Shown here: piece by piece, positions 20,950-30,934 of the stretch
Position numbering within the stretch: position 1 is the stretch's first letter
Layout: each line of letters opens with the position of its first letter
DNA from: Diplonema japonicum
Taxonomy: Eukaryota; Euglenozoa; Diplonemea; Diplonemida; Diplonemidae
DNA length: 64,000 nt
Assembly (NCBI GenBank): GCA_964019335.1
Contig: OZ025723.1
Span: 124,001 to 188,000, forward strand
Direction: 5' to 3'
Notes under the pieces: model-generated
Told to the model about the DNA's origin: nothing
The model's input: the letters and a program-made list of their open reading frames with translations, nothing else
Database searches by the model: none
Made by a program: the position numbers and the translations under genes

Positions 20950-23460
20950 ATGGAAGGGCTTGCATCTAACCAAAGCCCTCGGGACCATGATGGGGAAACG
21001 CATCTTGAGGTGTCGGGTATAAGACAGGCGGGAATACCCACCGCATTGTCCTCAAACAGCGGAGGAAGCGAAGACGGTGATGAAAAGAACCGATTCAAGG
21101 TGTTTGTTACCACGCTGTCGATGGGGCTGAGAACGTTTCAGGTACACGTTACGAGTGAAACGACAGTGTGGGAGTTGAAACAAGCCATTTCGAAACAAGG
21201 CGAGGGAAACCCTCCCCCCGACCGCCAACGCCTGATCTACAATAAGCAAGAACTCGAAGATCCTGACGAAACTCTATGCAACCTCGATCCCCCTGCCTGC
21301 GAAGGCTCAAAATTTTCAATGGCGGTCGAATTAAAAATCATCCCACCTGACGAAGAAGAATGGGAACTCACCATAGTCCACTACCATGGCTACACAGAGG
21401 TCGTCGTGTGCAAACCTGAAGATACTGTTCTAGACATCAGCAACACACTTCAAGAACGTGAAGGAGGTGAAAAATGGGGACCGGGACAAGGCCGTATATT
21501 TTTCGAAGAAACCGAGCTGTCTCTTGACGAACCCGACGCATTGTCCACCCTATCCAGGTTGAAGACGGTCGGGAGCTTGCAATTCTACCCAATGCCGAAC
21601 GTAAACCAAGATCTTGCTATGGCGACGGCCGACGTCGATCTCGATTTAGAAGACAACACCCGCCGGGTTCTAGACGTGTCGCCTTTATCATCACCGTCTT
21701 CGCAAAGATGGTTCGAAGTTCGGCTTTATGAAGGCGATGGAGGATTTCAATCCGTAACAGTCTGTATTTCCCAGACAAAAACGGTCGCCAAACTGAAACT
21801 TGCAATCGAAGCCGCGTTTCTTCGCGATCACGACCGACCGATCAACAAAGACAACATGCGACTCCTCTGCCAAGCACAGGTTCACGAAGATTCCGAACTC
21901 GTTTCTGCATATTCAGTCGGCGATCGAGGAACCCGCGATGCCCCCTCAATCATGCAACTTTGTTTAGGAAGACGTGAACAGGGAATTGGTACAATGGAAA
22001 TAGAAGCTGACGATCTTTCCGACATCGACGCAGCAGACTCCAGAAGGGTCCGTTCGTTCGCCGGGAACAATTTTATCCGGAAAAACTGTTTAAAGCTCAA
22101 CAGAACACCCCGGGTTCTCGTTGTTGTGTTTGTATTGACGTTGGGAATGATTCTGTTGGGGTCAGGGGTGGTTATTTTACTCACCCCGCAGCCGTCGAAC
22201 GGTACTTGTTCACCGTCACCTCCTTCATGGTCTTCACAATGTACAAATGAGAGTTCGTCGAACTTCAGGCCGATAGCGAAAATGATGCATTTTACGGAGG
22301 GCAGCGGAGCGTCGAAATGTGTGACGTGTTCGTATTTTAACGTGGAGGAGACAAACGTGTTGATCTCACTCGCGCAAGAAAAATGTTCCGCTCGTGATTC
22401 TGAGCTTCCTTACGTTTCGTATTACATTCCGTCGGGGCTGTGCGATTCGTTGCAAAACACAACATCCATCGAAAACTACCACATCGACGCCGTTTACAAA
22501 AACAACCAGTGGGTAACACACTCCCGAGGGGATCCCATAACCATCACCGACAAAATGACCTCCTCACCCTTTCCCACAATAATACCGGAAGATTCAACAC
22601 TGGTAATATCAAAAATCGGGTGTAAATTAAACTTGCGGAGCAGGGTTACAAAAACCGGTTATCTATGCATGAAGGATCAACGGGAAGAGGACTTCCTCAC
22701 CGGCGGTTGGTGCGAAACGGTACCAAATGGTAAGAAATCAATAGAGATGAACACCAAGGCCGACTTCTCAACACAAGAAAAGTGTGAAACGTACTGCAAG
22801 GACTGGTGTTACACAAAGGCTCTTTCGTCGCAGTCGGAACTATGCTGCTCTATGAAGTACGACGGTACCACACCGTGTTCCTGTAGCGCGGCGAACAACA
22901 CCGTTCTGGAGACATCGATTGTGGCAAAAGCTCGCGCTAAAATGATGAAACCCCCTTCATCCGACACCATTGTAAGATCTGGGGTTACGTTCTTCCTCAC
23001 CAAGGGGATCGAGATAAGAAGCACGCCTGATATTAGGCCCAGCCAAATGGGGCACACTGCCGAAAGTTGTTTAGACAGTTGTGTGGAAACAAAGGGATGC
23101 CGAACAGCGTTATTTCATGAAGGCAGCTGTGAATTATGGGGTGACGTACTTTCTCAGTATCCGTTGTCAGATGGGCACCGGACAGCATACACTGTTTTAA
23201 CACCTTATCAGGAGATATGTTCGCTAACGTTGCCTGTGGTGTGGTCAACATCGGAGGATTGTCAGCAGAAGTTGTGGGCCTCGCTGCACAAGCCGCAGGA
23301 TTGTTATTATGAAACGTCTTCTACTTGTTTTTCAGGCCACCAGCTTACATTTCCCACTGCTTTTGCGTTGGCCTTGACCTTTACGGGATCGGCGCTTTTG
23401 TTGTGCTTCTTTATATGTTGCTCTTGGGAGCGGCTTACTCAACTTAATGATGAAAGGTGA
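20950..23460 (+). CDS. UBL-TM-PAN membrane protein, copy 1
   Basis: Intronless, 836 residues. A unique 46-residue N-terminal tail is followed by three ubiquitin-like domains (about residues 47-130, 135-215 and 255-345). The first is the clearest: TTLSMGLRTFQVHVTSETTV and PPPDRQRLIYNKQELEDPDETL match the ubiquitin beta-grasp core. No C-terminal Gly-Gly for conjugation. Transmembrane helix 1 is about residues 389-412. The large ectodomain is Cys-rich, with CETYCKDWCYTKALS...CCSMKYDG...CSCS and a PAN/apple-like motif (ESCLDSCVETKGCRTALF...SCELW). Helix 2 is about residues 800-826, and a short tail ends the protein, so both ends are cytosolic. Copies 2 and 3 share the plan. The cysteine pattern suggests ligand or carbohydrate binding outside; UBLs could recruit partners inside. 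Confidence 0.75.
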   Translation: MEGLASNQSPRDHDGETHLEVSGIRQAGIPTALSSNSGGSEDGDEKNRFKVFVTTLSMGLRTFQVHVTSETTVWELKQAISKQGEGNPPPDRQRLIYNKQELEDPDETLCNLDPPACEGSKFSMAVELKIIPPDEEEWELTIVHYHGYTEVVVCKPEDTVLDISNTLQEREGGEKWGPGQGRIFFEETELSLDEPDALSTLSRLKTVGSLQFYPMPNVNQDLAMATADVDLDLEDNTRRVLDVSPLSSPSSQRWFEVRLYEGDGGFQSVTVCISQTKTVAKLKLAIEAAFLRDHDRPINKDNMRLLCQAQVHEDSELVSAYSVGDRGTRDAPSIMQLCLGRREQGIGTMEIEADDLSDIDAADSRRVRSFAGNNFIRKNCLKLNRTPRVLVVVFVLTLGMILLGSGVVILLTPQPSNGTCSPSPPSWSSQCTNESSSNFRPIAKMMHFTEGSGASKCVTCSYFNVEETNVLISLAQEKCSARDSELPYVSYYIPSGLCDSLQNTTSIENYHIDAVYKNNQWVTHSRGDPITITDKMTSSPFPTIIPEDSTLVISKIGCKLNLRSRVTKTGYLCMKDQREEDFLTGGWCETVPNGKKSIEMNTKADFSTQEKCETYCKDWCYTKALSSQSELCCSMKYDGTTPCSCSAANNTVLETSIVAKARAKMMKPPSSDTIVRSGVTFFLTKGIEIRSTPDIRPSQMGHTAESCLDSCVETKGCRTALFHEGSCELWGDVLSQYPLSDGHRTAYTVLTPYQEICSLTLPVVWSTSEDCQQKLWASLHKPQDCYYETSSTCFSGHQLTFPTAFALALTFTGSALLLCFFICCSWERLTQLNDER

Positions 23461-23532
23461 GGGAGGGGGTGGGGGGGGAAGGGGGTGTGTTTTTTTTTTT
23501 TTTTTTTTTTTTTTTTGTATCCTTCACAGGCT

Positions 23533-23567
<35 letters not shown>

Positions 23568-24734
23568 TTGTACATTTTTTTTTTTTTTTTTCTGTTATGG
23601 TTTAGTATTTTTTTTTTTTTTTTTTCGCGGGTAAAAAAAAAAAAAGAAAGAAAGAAAAAAAAAAAAAAAGCTGATATCACACTTTTTTTCTTTTTTTTTT
23701 TTTAATTTCCCTTCTCCTTTGTTGAATATAGTGGACCAACCAATAGCAGGGGTAAACTCAAAAAAAAAAAGGAAAAAAAAAGGAACAAAAGGAAGAAATT
23801 AAAAAAAAAGGGGGAGGATTTTTTTTTCACACTCTTTTTTTCGGCTTATCTTTTTTTAATATGAGTGAATCTCGCCCCCCCCCCAAAAAAAACAATTAAT
23901 TACGAGGTTTTTTTTTCTTTTGCGGGAATTGCATTTTGCCCAGGTCTGGTCCCCCAATACAACACGCGCATATCTCCGCATCCCCCCCCTTTTTTTTTAC
24001 TTTGCTGACTTGGCTGAAGTGTAGAAGAAGAGGTCTGGGCTGTTGTGATTTTTTTTCTTCTCTTTTTCTTATATTCCGCGACTCACCTCCATACGAGTTT
24101 CCCCCCTTTTTTTTGAGGAGTCCTGCACATACTGCAGGCCCTTATGTCTCTTTTTTTTTCTCCAATGCCCCCTCCCCAGACACCAACTGGGAACTGAATG
24201 AAGCAAGATGTGGTAGTACAAAAAAAAAAAAAAAAAAAGAGAAATGTTTGACCCTCTCTCGCAATAAATGGATGTATATTTTATTCAAGTGAAGATGATT
24301 ATTTATTCTGGAGGAGGAGAGGGGGGGGGGGGTGTGAAAAGAAAAATTATACAGGAATAGATTTTTTTTAAAGGGGGGAGAAAGGAAAAGATGGTTATCC
24401 GGTTACTGAGCCCCCCCCCCCTCATTTTGTTATTTCACTCAAAAAGAAAACCCCTCTTTCCCAAGCGGGTTTTCTGTGATTGGTTTTTTTTCTTCTTCTT
24501 TTTTTTTCTTTTCTTTTTTGCGCAACGAACAGTAAAATCAGTGATTTCGAAGTAAAAAGAAAATGAAGAGAGTCAAATAAAAACCACCAAGTTCCACGTC
24601 CATCTGGTGAAACTTATGTCACTACCGGCATTTTTTTTTCCCCTTTTTTTCTTTATTACCTCCTTCTTCCTCCTCACTCACTTATGAGGCCTCATAAAAA
24701 AGAATACATATTTATATATCACTCTGTAAAAACT

Positions 24735-24773
<39 letters not shown>

Positions 24774-25152
24774 CTAAACCTCACTACTGAGTTTAAAGTG
24801 ATTTTTTTTTTATGAGACTTCAGTAAGGCGGCACCGATGGTAAACTGATCCAAGTCTTTGAAAAAGCAGCCGGGAAAAAAAAAAGTATACAGTGAGCTGA
24901 CTCAAGATAACTGGGGAAATATATAAAAAAAAAATTGTTTTCCCTTCTTTCTTTTATATCCTCCTTGCCTTCTTTATTATTATTATTATTATCCCCCCCC
25001 CCCCCCACCGGCTTTTCTCCTCTCCCTCATTTCGGCTCTTTCCTTTATCCCCTCATTCTTTTTTTTTTTTTTTTTTTTTTTTTCCTTTCCCCTTTTCTTA
25101 TATCAGTATTAAAAAGGGAGAGGAGAAAAGGAGGAAAAAAAAAAAAAAAAAA
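23461..25152. other. homopolymer-rich intergenic with dispersed repeats
   Basis: Runs of A, T, G and C throughout. Pieces of ordinary composition at 24004-24290 and 24540-24640. 24119-24160 resembles 52987-53030 (TCCTGC-ACATAC-GCAGG, then a TGTCTC plus T-run) and 24563-24630 resembles 17421-17475. No gene recognised. Confidence 0.5.
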
Positions 25153-27042
25153 ATGGAAAAACCTATGGCCACAACAATGACGACGAAATGGGACGGGCTG
25201 GGGGTTCACATAAACCCTCCTTCAGAAACATTCAAACCCAGCAGAATGCGTGCGTTGGGGAGGACCCTGCACTCCGACGATTTGTGGCCGTATTCGATAA
25301 GAGGTGAGCACAATGAGATTCTACCAGGCGTAGTTGGACAAGTTATATCAGAAATGGGCTTCCTGGCATCGGAACGCAATGTACAAGCGGTTATTGATGA
25401 AATAACCGAGTGTCAACGCCTGGTAAAGGGCCTCTCCCAAGAACTGCTCGGAAAAGGCAAAATGGGTGAAATCCTCCGGTTGGTGAACACCGTCACCACC
25501 GCCATGCGGGATGCCAATCAACACGATTTTTTGGACGAAATCACATCTTTAAGCAGGCTTCGCAAGATTTTCTCTGATCAACTCGACGCGGAACAAGAAA
25601 TCCTCGCGAAATCCTCCAACGAATCCGATAAAATTAGAATGCAGCACGAACACCCTCAATTCGGGGTTTGTTGCGAGGGATTAATCGATTCCCTTCTACA
25701 CATCAGGAAACTGTCGAAGAAAGGTGTCAACCCAACACTCTCAAGCTATAAATCAAATGATGCCATCCTCCTCCGCCGGCTTCAACGATACCTATGGACC
25801 CGTAAAGACATCGTTCCACACAGACCCGAGTTTTTAAACCTCAACACTATAATCCCGGACATCCCTGCTGTTGACATGTGGAGTTCCTGTTTCGGGTTCA
25901 CATTATCGATGCCGGTGGGAACATTTGTAGAAGGTTTGATTACGTTTTTGAAGGAGGGTAAACGGGGGTATTTAAAGCCTGTTCTGTGCGGTCTTATGGA
26001 TGAATGCGGTGACGGGCTAGCGACACCGTGGGCTTTTAAACGAATTCTCGCCCTTTTCGGGCCGTTTAGAAAATTGTTGGACACCGTTGAAGCGGAGGTG
26101 TCGCACGCGATGGTTGCATGTGTTGCAACGGTAAACGAAATAAGTTCACGCCTTTCTCCAAACGAGTTTGCCTTCATACAAACAGACGAAGAAGGTGTAC
26201 TATTACACGTGACATCTACCGGCTCCACATCACGCGTTAACAGGCATCACGGGTATTGGTCCGGAACAGGTATCTTCCCCTCGGAGTATCTGTTTTCGCT
26301 CGATTTCGTCGGAACCCATACAAAACCGGGAGGTGATACATTCGGTCTTGCAAAATACAAACCAGATCACGGGTACTGTTCCTCACCTCTCCACAGAGCC
26401 TGTTGCGACAATAACAAAGATTTCGCTACCATGCTTTTACAACGGGGAGGTGTTCTTGCTGTCGACCTCCGCACTTCGCATGGCAACCTGACCCCTCTTA
26501 TGCTTTCCGTGGTGAACACAGTCGGCGACCCAGAACGTATTTGTTATTTATTGGTTAAGGTTGGTGCGAACGTGGACGCAATCGACAGTAAAGGGGAATC
26601 GGCTTTGTTCAAAGCAATTCTCCACAACAGGCCGTCTGTGATACGATTGTTGAAAAGTGCCAAGGCAGCTAGATATGTATGTGAGGGAGTCGAGCCTTTG
26701 CTTCTCTCGTTGGGCCCCACACACAAGCATGACTGGTTCAAACATGATATGTTAACTGCTTCCTATGAACCGTCTGCCCTTACTGTGACTGCTCTGCTTC
26801 AGTTCTACTCCGATCCTGAGGATCTTCCTGCTGTGCTAGCCGCGCTGGATGTTCTGAGTGCCAAGCTAGGGAACAAACCTGAACCGCCTTCCGGGTGCGT
26901 TCATCTGTACTCCGAAGAGAGGACCGAGCTGATCAGGAAACACTCCGCCCGGTTCCACGGCATGTTGCTACCCATCAAACGGGTGCTTTTGGAACACGCT
27001 GCGGGGCTTCGGATTGCAAAGGAATACGGAGGGGAGCAGTAG
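25153..27042 (+). CDS. ankyrin-repeat protein with a novel N-terminal region
   Basis: Intronless, 629 residues, starting after a 15-nt A-run. Residues about 415-520 contain ankyrin repeats: SSPLHRACCDNNKDFATMLL, GNLTPLMLSVVNTVGD and GESALFKAILHNRPSVIRLL, spaced about 33 residues apart. N-terminally a helical region (70-175) is followed by a block at about 245-320 (WSSCFGFTLSMPVGTFVEGL, then LKPVLCGLMDECGDGLAT and LALFGPFRKL), which has the feel of an EF-hand-like helical module. Then EFAFIQTDEEGVLLHV and IFPSEYLFSLDFVGTH form a beta-rich piece, as in SH2-type proteins, but the phosphotyrosine-binding arginine is not evident, so I do not claim SH2. It sits between UBL receptor copies 1 and 2; a link to them is only positional. 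Confidence 0.65.
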   Translation: MEKPMATTMTTKWDGLGVHINPPSETFKPSRMRALGRTLHSDDLWPYSIRGEHNEILPGVVGQVISEMGFLASERNVQAVIDEITECQRLVKGLSQELLGKGKMGEILRLVNTVTTAMRDANQHDFLDEITSLSRLRKIFSDQLDAEQEILAKSSNESDKIRMQHEHPQFGVCCEGLIDSLLHIRKLSKKGVNPTLSSYKSNDAILLRRLQRYLWTRKDIVPHRPEFLNLNTIIPDIPAVDMWSSCFGFTLSMPVGTFVEGLITFLKEGKRGYLKPVLCGLMDECGDGLATPWAFKRILALFGPFRKLLDTVEAEVSHAMVACVATVNEISSRLSPNEFAFIQTDEEGVLLHVTSTGSTSRVNRHHGYWSGTGIFPSEYLFSLDFVGTHTKPGGDTFGLAKYKPDHGYCSSPLHRACCDNNKDFATMLLQRGGVLAVDLRTSHGNLTPLMLSVVNTVGDPERICYLLVKVGANVDAIDSKGESALFKAILHNRPSVIRLLKSAKAARYVCEGVEPLLLSLGPTHKHDWFKHDMLTASYEPSALTVTALLQFYSDPEDLPAVLAALDVLSAKLGNKPEPPSGCVHLYSEERTELIRKHSARFHGMLLPIKRVLLEHAAGLRIAKEYGGEQ

Positions 27043-27056
27043 TTTTTTTTTTTTTT

Positions 27057-27094
27057 CCAGTGAGCACCCCCATGCACACTGAAATTTTATCGAG
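27057..27094. repeat. short dispersed repeat (copy also at 62169-62205)
   Basis: CAGTGAGCACCCCCATGCA and the following CACTGAAATTTTATCGAG match 62169-62205 with a few changes. Both copies lie 3' of a gene and next to a T-run. Function unknown. Confidence 0.6.
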
Positions 27095-27232
27095 TTTTTT
27101 TTTTTTTTCACCTTAATAGATTTGGGTTTACACCTTTTTCCCCCCCCCCGTCCCCCCCCCCCTTTTTTTTCTTCCATTGTTTTTTTTTTTGTATTTACTA
27201 TGACCGGACCCCGCTAAAGATCCCTTCTGGGG

Positions 27233-27236
<4 letters not shown>

Positions 27237-27286
<50 letters not shown>
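27237..27286. repeat. A50 tract before UBL receptor copy 2
   Basis: About 50 uninterrupted A. It ends six bases before the upstream in-frame ATG at 27292. Confidence 0.8.
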
Positions 27287-27288
<2 letters not shown>

Positions 27289-27372
27289 AAGATGGAGTGG
27301 GGTACAGCACAAGCAGTGCCGCTTCTGGGATTTCCAAGTCCGTCCTCAGGAAAGGGGCAGGGGGGGCACAAC

Positions 27373-29712
27373 ATGTCGTTCACAGTCTCGGTCACGACAC
27401 TGTCGATGGGGTTGAAAACCTTCGAAATCCGGGTGACTGCGGACACGACGGTAAAACAACTAAAGGAGCTGATCATGCAACAGGACGAGAACTGCCCACC
27501 GCCCGACCGACAGCGGCTCATCTACGCAAAACAAGAACTGAAAAACGAACACGCTGCCCTCGGAAGCCTGAACCCCCCTGTGAACTACGGGTCCAAGTTC
27601 TCAATGGCATCAGAGCTCCAGCTAGAGGAAACAACAACGGTACCTGATGTGATAATGACCAAGGTGACCCACTACCACGATGTGACGGCAGATGTAGCTG
27701 TGAGGCCAGACATGACAGTGGACGAAGTCCTGAACGAGCTACGAATGGGAACACGCGGAGACATCTGGAGCAGCGGTAAATTTCATCACCAGGGCACAAT
27801 GCTGAACGGACACCAAATTTTGTGCGACCTCCCGGGGTTCACAACCGCCCCTGTCCTTCAGTTTTCCCCTGTTGCGCACTCCAACTCCGGTGGTGGGATA
27901 ATGTTCACAGTCACACCGCGCACCACCACACTGTGGATGGAGATTCGATTCTACGAGGGGAACGACTATGTGTCCACACTTCTTGAGGTGGAAGCTGACA
28001 GGACAGTTAGAGGTCTCAAGGAGGATATTGCCTTTGCCTTCCTCTCTAGAATGGGGAAGGACATCCCGCGTACCCGCCAGCACCTCGTGTACAGCGGGCA
28101 GGTGAAAGAAGACACCGACCTCGTTTCAAGCTATCCTCTTGGATCCCGTGGAACATCCTCCTCCGAACCTGCTATCTTCCAACTATACAGCAGGCAAAAC
28201 GACGGCGACCACCCGCTCCTCCCACCCAATGGAAACGACGATGAGTCTCAATCTTCGAGCCAGCGTTCCAACTACAGTATGATATACCCATTATACTTTG
28301 CACTTCTGTTCCTTACGACCGGTATTATATTGCTTGTTCTTGGAGCAATGGATATGAACGATGCCAGCAATGCCGAGTCAGGGTGGTGTGAAGCGGTCTA
28401 TGCGACGAAACAATCTGGTATCCGATGCGAGAAGCAGAGCTCTTCTACATACTTGCCGTCCGTTAAATATGTGAAGTTCAGCTCGGCACCTTCTTATGTA
28501 GAGCCTTGCACACAGTGCACATTCAAAGAAGCAATACATGCCCCTGCCGGTCCTAGAAATAGAAACGATGGGAACAGCACCTGCCCGGCAAACCATGAAC
28601 TTCCCATTGTCAGCAAGAAGATCCATCCTGACCTTTGCAGCCGTGCGAAGGCGGGATCGGATAAATACTACATTCTGGACGGATGGCTTGGGGAGGACAT
28701 GATGTGGTGGTCTTCAAAGGGACCCCTCGATCTTCCATCCCACCTGTTTTCAGCGCAATCTGATCCGCATGAAATCGGATCAAACTTGACACTGTCTTCC
28801 AGTAATTGTTTGTTGAAATCAATTGTACCTTTTGGTTCTTTGCCGGAGCCCGAAAAGTACGGAGCGGTGTGCGTGGAGGTGAACAATGTGCTTCAACAAC
28901 AAACCTGTAAGGGGGCGAATCGAGATTTGAGGGATTTTGATTACGAGCTAACCGCGGACGAGACAGGCCGAAACAGGCCGCTCAGCGAAGTGTGCAACAA
29001 TATATGCGAAAAACAGTGCGATATATCGTATGAATTGGACTGGAAATCTGCGTCCAGAGGGTTCTGCTGCTCTTCTTCATATAGTGGAAACACCTGCACG
29101 TGCGTAACTCACAAGTTTCACTCCGACACCGAGCATATGGAGGGATCTGTTGCCATTAAGAAACCCCCATTGGTGGTTGTTAGAACTGACAAACCGCATG
29201 CTGCAACCTTATTTTACAAGTTCAGCGGGCAATCTGTGGATGGATGGAACATTAAAGTGTCCGAGGATCACTCCGAGGAAAGCTGTGCCGAAGAATGTGT
29301 CCTGATTGAAAATTGTGTTACATTTATCTACACAGACACTGGGGAGTGTAACTTGTGGAGCCATCCACCGCATGAGATAGATCGCGACGGGGAATTTTCA
29401 AAAAGCTCTCCTAGTAGCGGTAATATTAAAAATCTTTACACAACCCAGCCCTTTTCGAGGATAATCAAGAATGTTGAGTTTCCCTCTGACATGTCATATG
29501 GGTTCTCTGGTGACTGCCATGCGGTGGTGTTTGACGTTGCTTTAAGGCCTTTCCGCTGTCACCTTGTAGAGCGCGACACTGTCATGTTTGGGGAGGCGCC
29601 CGATGGTGAAAGTGCGAGCTTTAAAAGTATCTTATTTGTGGCTTTGGGGTCTGTATTTATCCTTATTGCATGTGGGTGCATTGCGCTTGCTGTTTTGGGG
29701 AGAAGGGGGTAA
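27373..29712 (+). CDS. UBL-TM-PAN membrane protein, copy 2
   Basis: Intronless. From the ATG at 27373 it is 779 residues, exactly the length of copy 3, and the DNA match to copy 3 begins just before this ATG; an in-frame ATG at 27292 would add 27 residues. Three ubiquitin-like domains occupy about residues 2-80, 88-165 and 185-270 (first: TTLSMGLKTFEIRVTADTTV and PPPDRQRLIYAKQELKNEHA). Transmembrane helix 1 is at about 304-326. The ectodomain carries NICEKQCDISYELDW...CCSSSYSGNTCTC and a PAN-like motif EESCAEECVLIENCVTFIY with TGECNLW (about 637-662). Helix 2 is at about 750-776. No signal peptide at the N-terminus, so the UBL part must face the cytosol if helix 1 is a signal anchor. Confidence 0.75.
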   Translation: MSFTVSVTTLSMGLKTFEIRVTADTTVKQLKELIMQQDENCPPPDRQRLIYAKQELKNEHAALGSLNPPVNYGSKFSMASELQLEETTTVPDVIMTKVTHYHDVTADVAVRPDMTVDEVLNELRMGTRGDIWSSGKFHHQGTMLNGHQILCDLPGFTTAPVLQFSPVAHSNSGGGIMFTVTPRTTTLWMEIRFYEGNDYVSTLLEVEADRTVRGLKEDIAFAFLSRMGKDIPRTRQHLVYSGQVKEDTDLVSSYPLGSRGTSSSEPAIFQLYSRQNDGDHPLLPPNGNDDESQSSSQRSNYSMIYPLYFALLFLTTGIILLVLGAMDMNDASNAESGWCEAVYATKQSGIRCEKQSSSTYLPSVKYVKFSSAPSYVEPCTQCTFKEAIHAPAGPRNRNDGNSTCPANHELPIVSKKIHPDLCSRAKAGSDKYYILDGWLGEDMMWWSSKGPLDLPSHLFSAQSDPHEIGSNLTLSSSNCLLKSIVPFGSLPEPEKYGAVCVEVNNVLQQQTCKGANRDLRDFDYELTADETGRNRPLSEVCNNICEKQCDISYELDWKSASRGFCCSSSYSGNTCTCVTHKFHSDTEHMEGSVAIKKPPLVVVRTDKPHAATLFYKFSGQSVDGWNIKVSEDHSEESCAEECVLIENCVTFIYTDTGECNLWSHPPHEIDRDGEFSKSSPSSGNIKNLYTTQPFSRIIKNVEFPSDMSYGFSGDCHAVVFDVALRPFRCHLVERDTVMFGEAPDGESASFKSILFVALGSVFILIACGCIALAVLGRRG

Positions 29713-30397
29713 CCCTTAGGCAGCGAGGTTAAGAGGTGATTTGGGATGAGAAGTTCGTGCCATATTGAGGACCCTCTTCTTTCGGAGGAAAAAAAAAAAG
29801 AAGAAAAAAAAAAAAAGAAAAAAAAAGTAACATAACGCTATGCGTTTACGTTTTTTTTTTTTTTTTTGGGAACCCCAAATTTTGAGGGAAAAAATGAGGA
29901 AAATTATCAATTCCTTTTCACCCCCCCCCCCCCCCCCATTTTCCCTTAGAGGGACACCGCGCTTTGTCTCCTGCTCTCTTAAATACTCTTACGGTTTTTT
30001 TTTTCTTCTTTTTTTGTTTTTGTTTTGTTACAAATATTTATCTTTCAAAAAAATGATTTTATAACTATATGCAACACTTTGTGCCGAGCAAAAATAAAAA
30101 AATAAAAAAAAAAAAAACTTTCGAAGCTTTTAAAAAAACCGTTTTTTTTTTTTTTGCTCGTGCGAACAATAAAGACATATAGTCAATTTTTTTTTTTAAA
30201 TCCGTTTTACCTTTCAGATCTCCAGTGAAAAAAAAAAAAAAAAAGAAAGAAAGAGAAAAAAGAAAAAAAAGAAGAAATTGTTTTAACATTTGCTAAGTGT
30301 GTGTGTTTTCCCTTATGCAACTTTGCCGAGCAATTTTCTTTACTGGCTCGTGCAAGAACATAGGATAGCAAAGAATTCTCTTTTTTTTGTTTCTTCT

Positions 30398-30432
<35 letters not shown>

Positions 30433-30934
30433 CTTTTTTTTGAAAATCCCTCCCAATAAGAGGTTAATAGAATGAAGTCTTGCTCAATTTTCTTGAGAGC
30501 AAGAAGAAGAAGAAAAAAAAAAAAGAAAATAATGAGAAACAAAAATTCGATTGTTTATTCGAGATAAAGGGAGGCCGGAGCATCTGCACGACGTTCTCCC
30601 ACAAAAAAAAAAAAAAGAAAAAAGAAAAAAAAAACTCGAATTTGGACCGTGTGCTAAGCACCCCCCCCCTTTTTTTTCTCTTATTGTGTATTCTTTTCTT
30701 ATTCATATTCATGTCCCGGTTCGGCCGTGCACGACCCTGCACCATCGTTAAGGAATTTTTCTCCGTCAGAAAAAAATGCAAAATCACGGCGGCAGTTTTC
30801 AAAACTATTAAGCCCCTCCGGGAGAAAAAATATGGACGATTTACTGTGGGGTCCCCTGGATCTTCCTCTTCTAGGGGTACCGCGACTGTCCTCATTAGCA
30901 TTAAGAAGGAGTGAGGGGGCAGGGGGGGCACAAC
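29713..30934. other. homopolymer-rich intergenic between UBL receptor copies 2 and 3
   Basis: A- and T-runs dominate. A diverged local duplication is visible: TTGTGCCGAGCAAAAA (30077) and ACTTTGCCGAGCAATTTT (30318), each followed by GCTCGTGC plus GAACA or AAGAACA and ATA-rich text (30154 and 30345). At 30830-30930 an ATG-initiated stretch resembles the N-terminal extension of copy 2 but is out of frame with copy 3. Confidence 0.5.
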
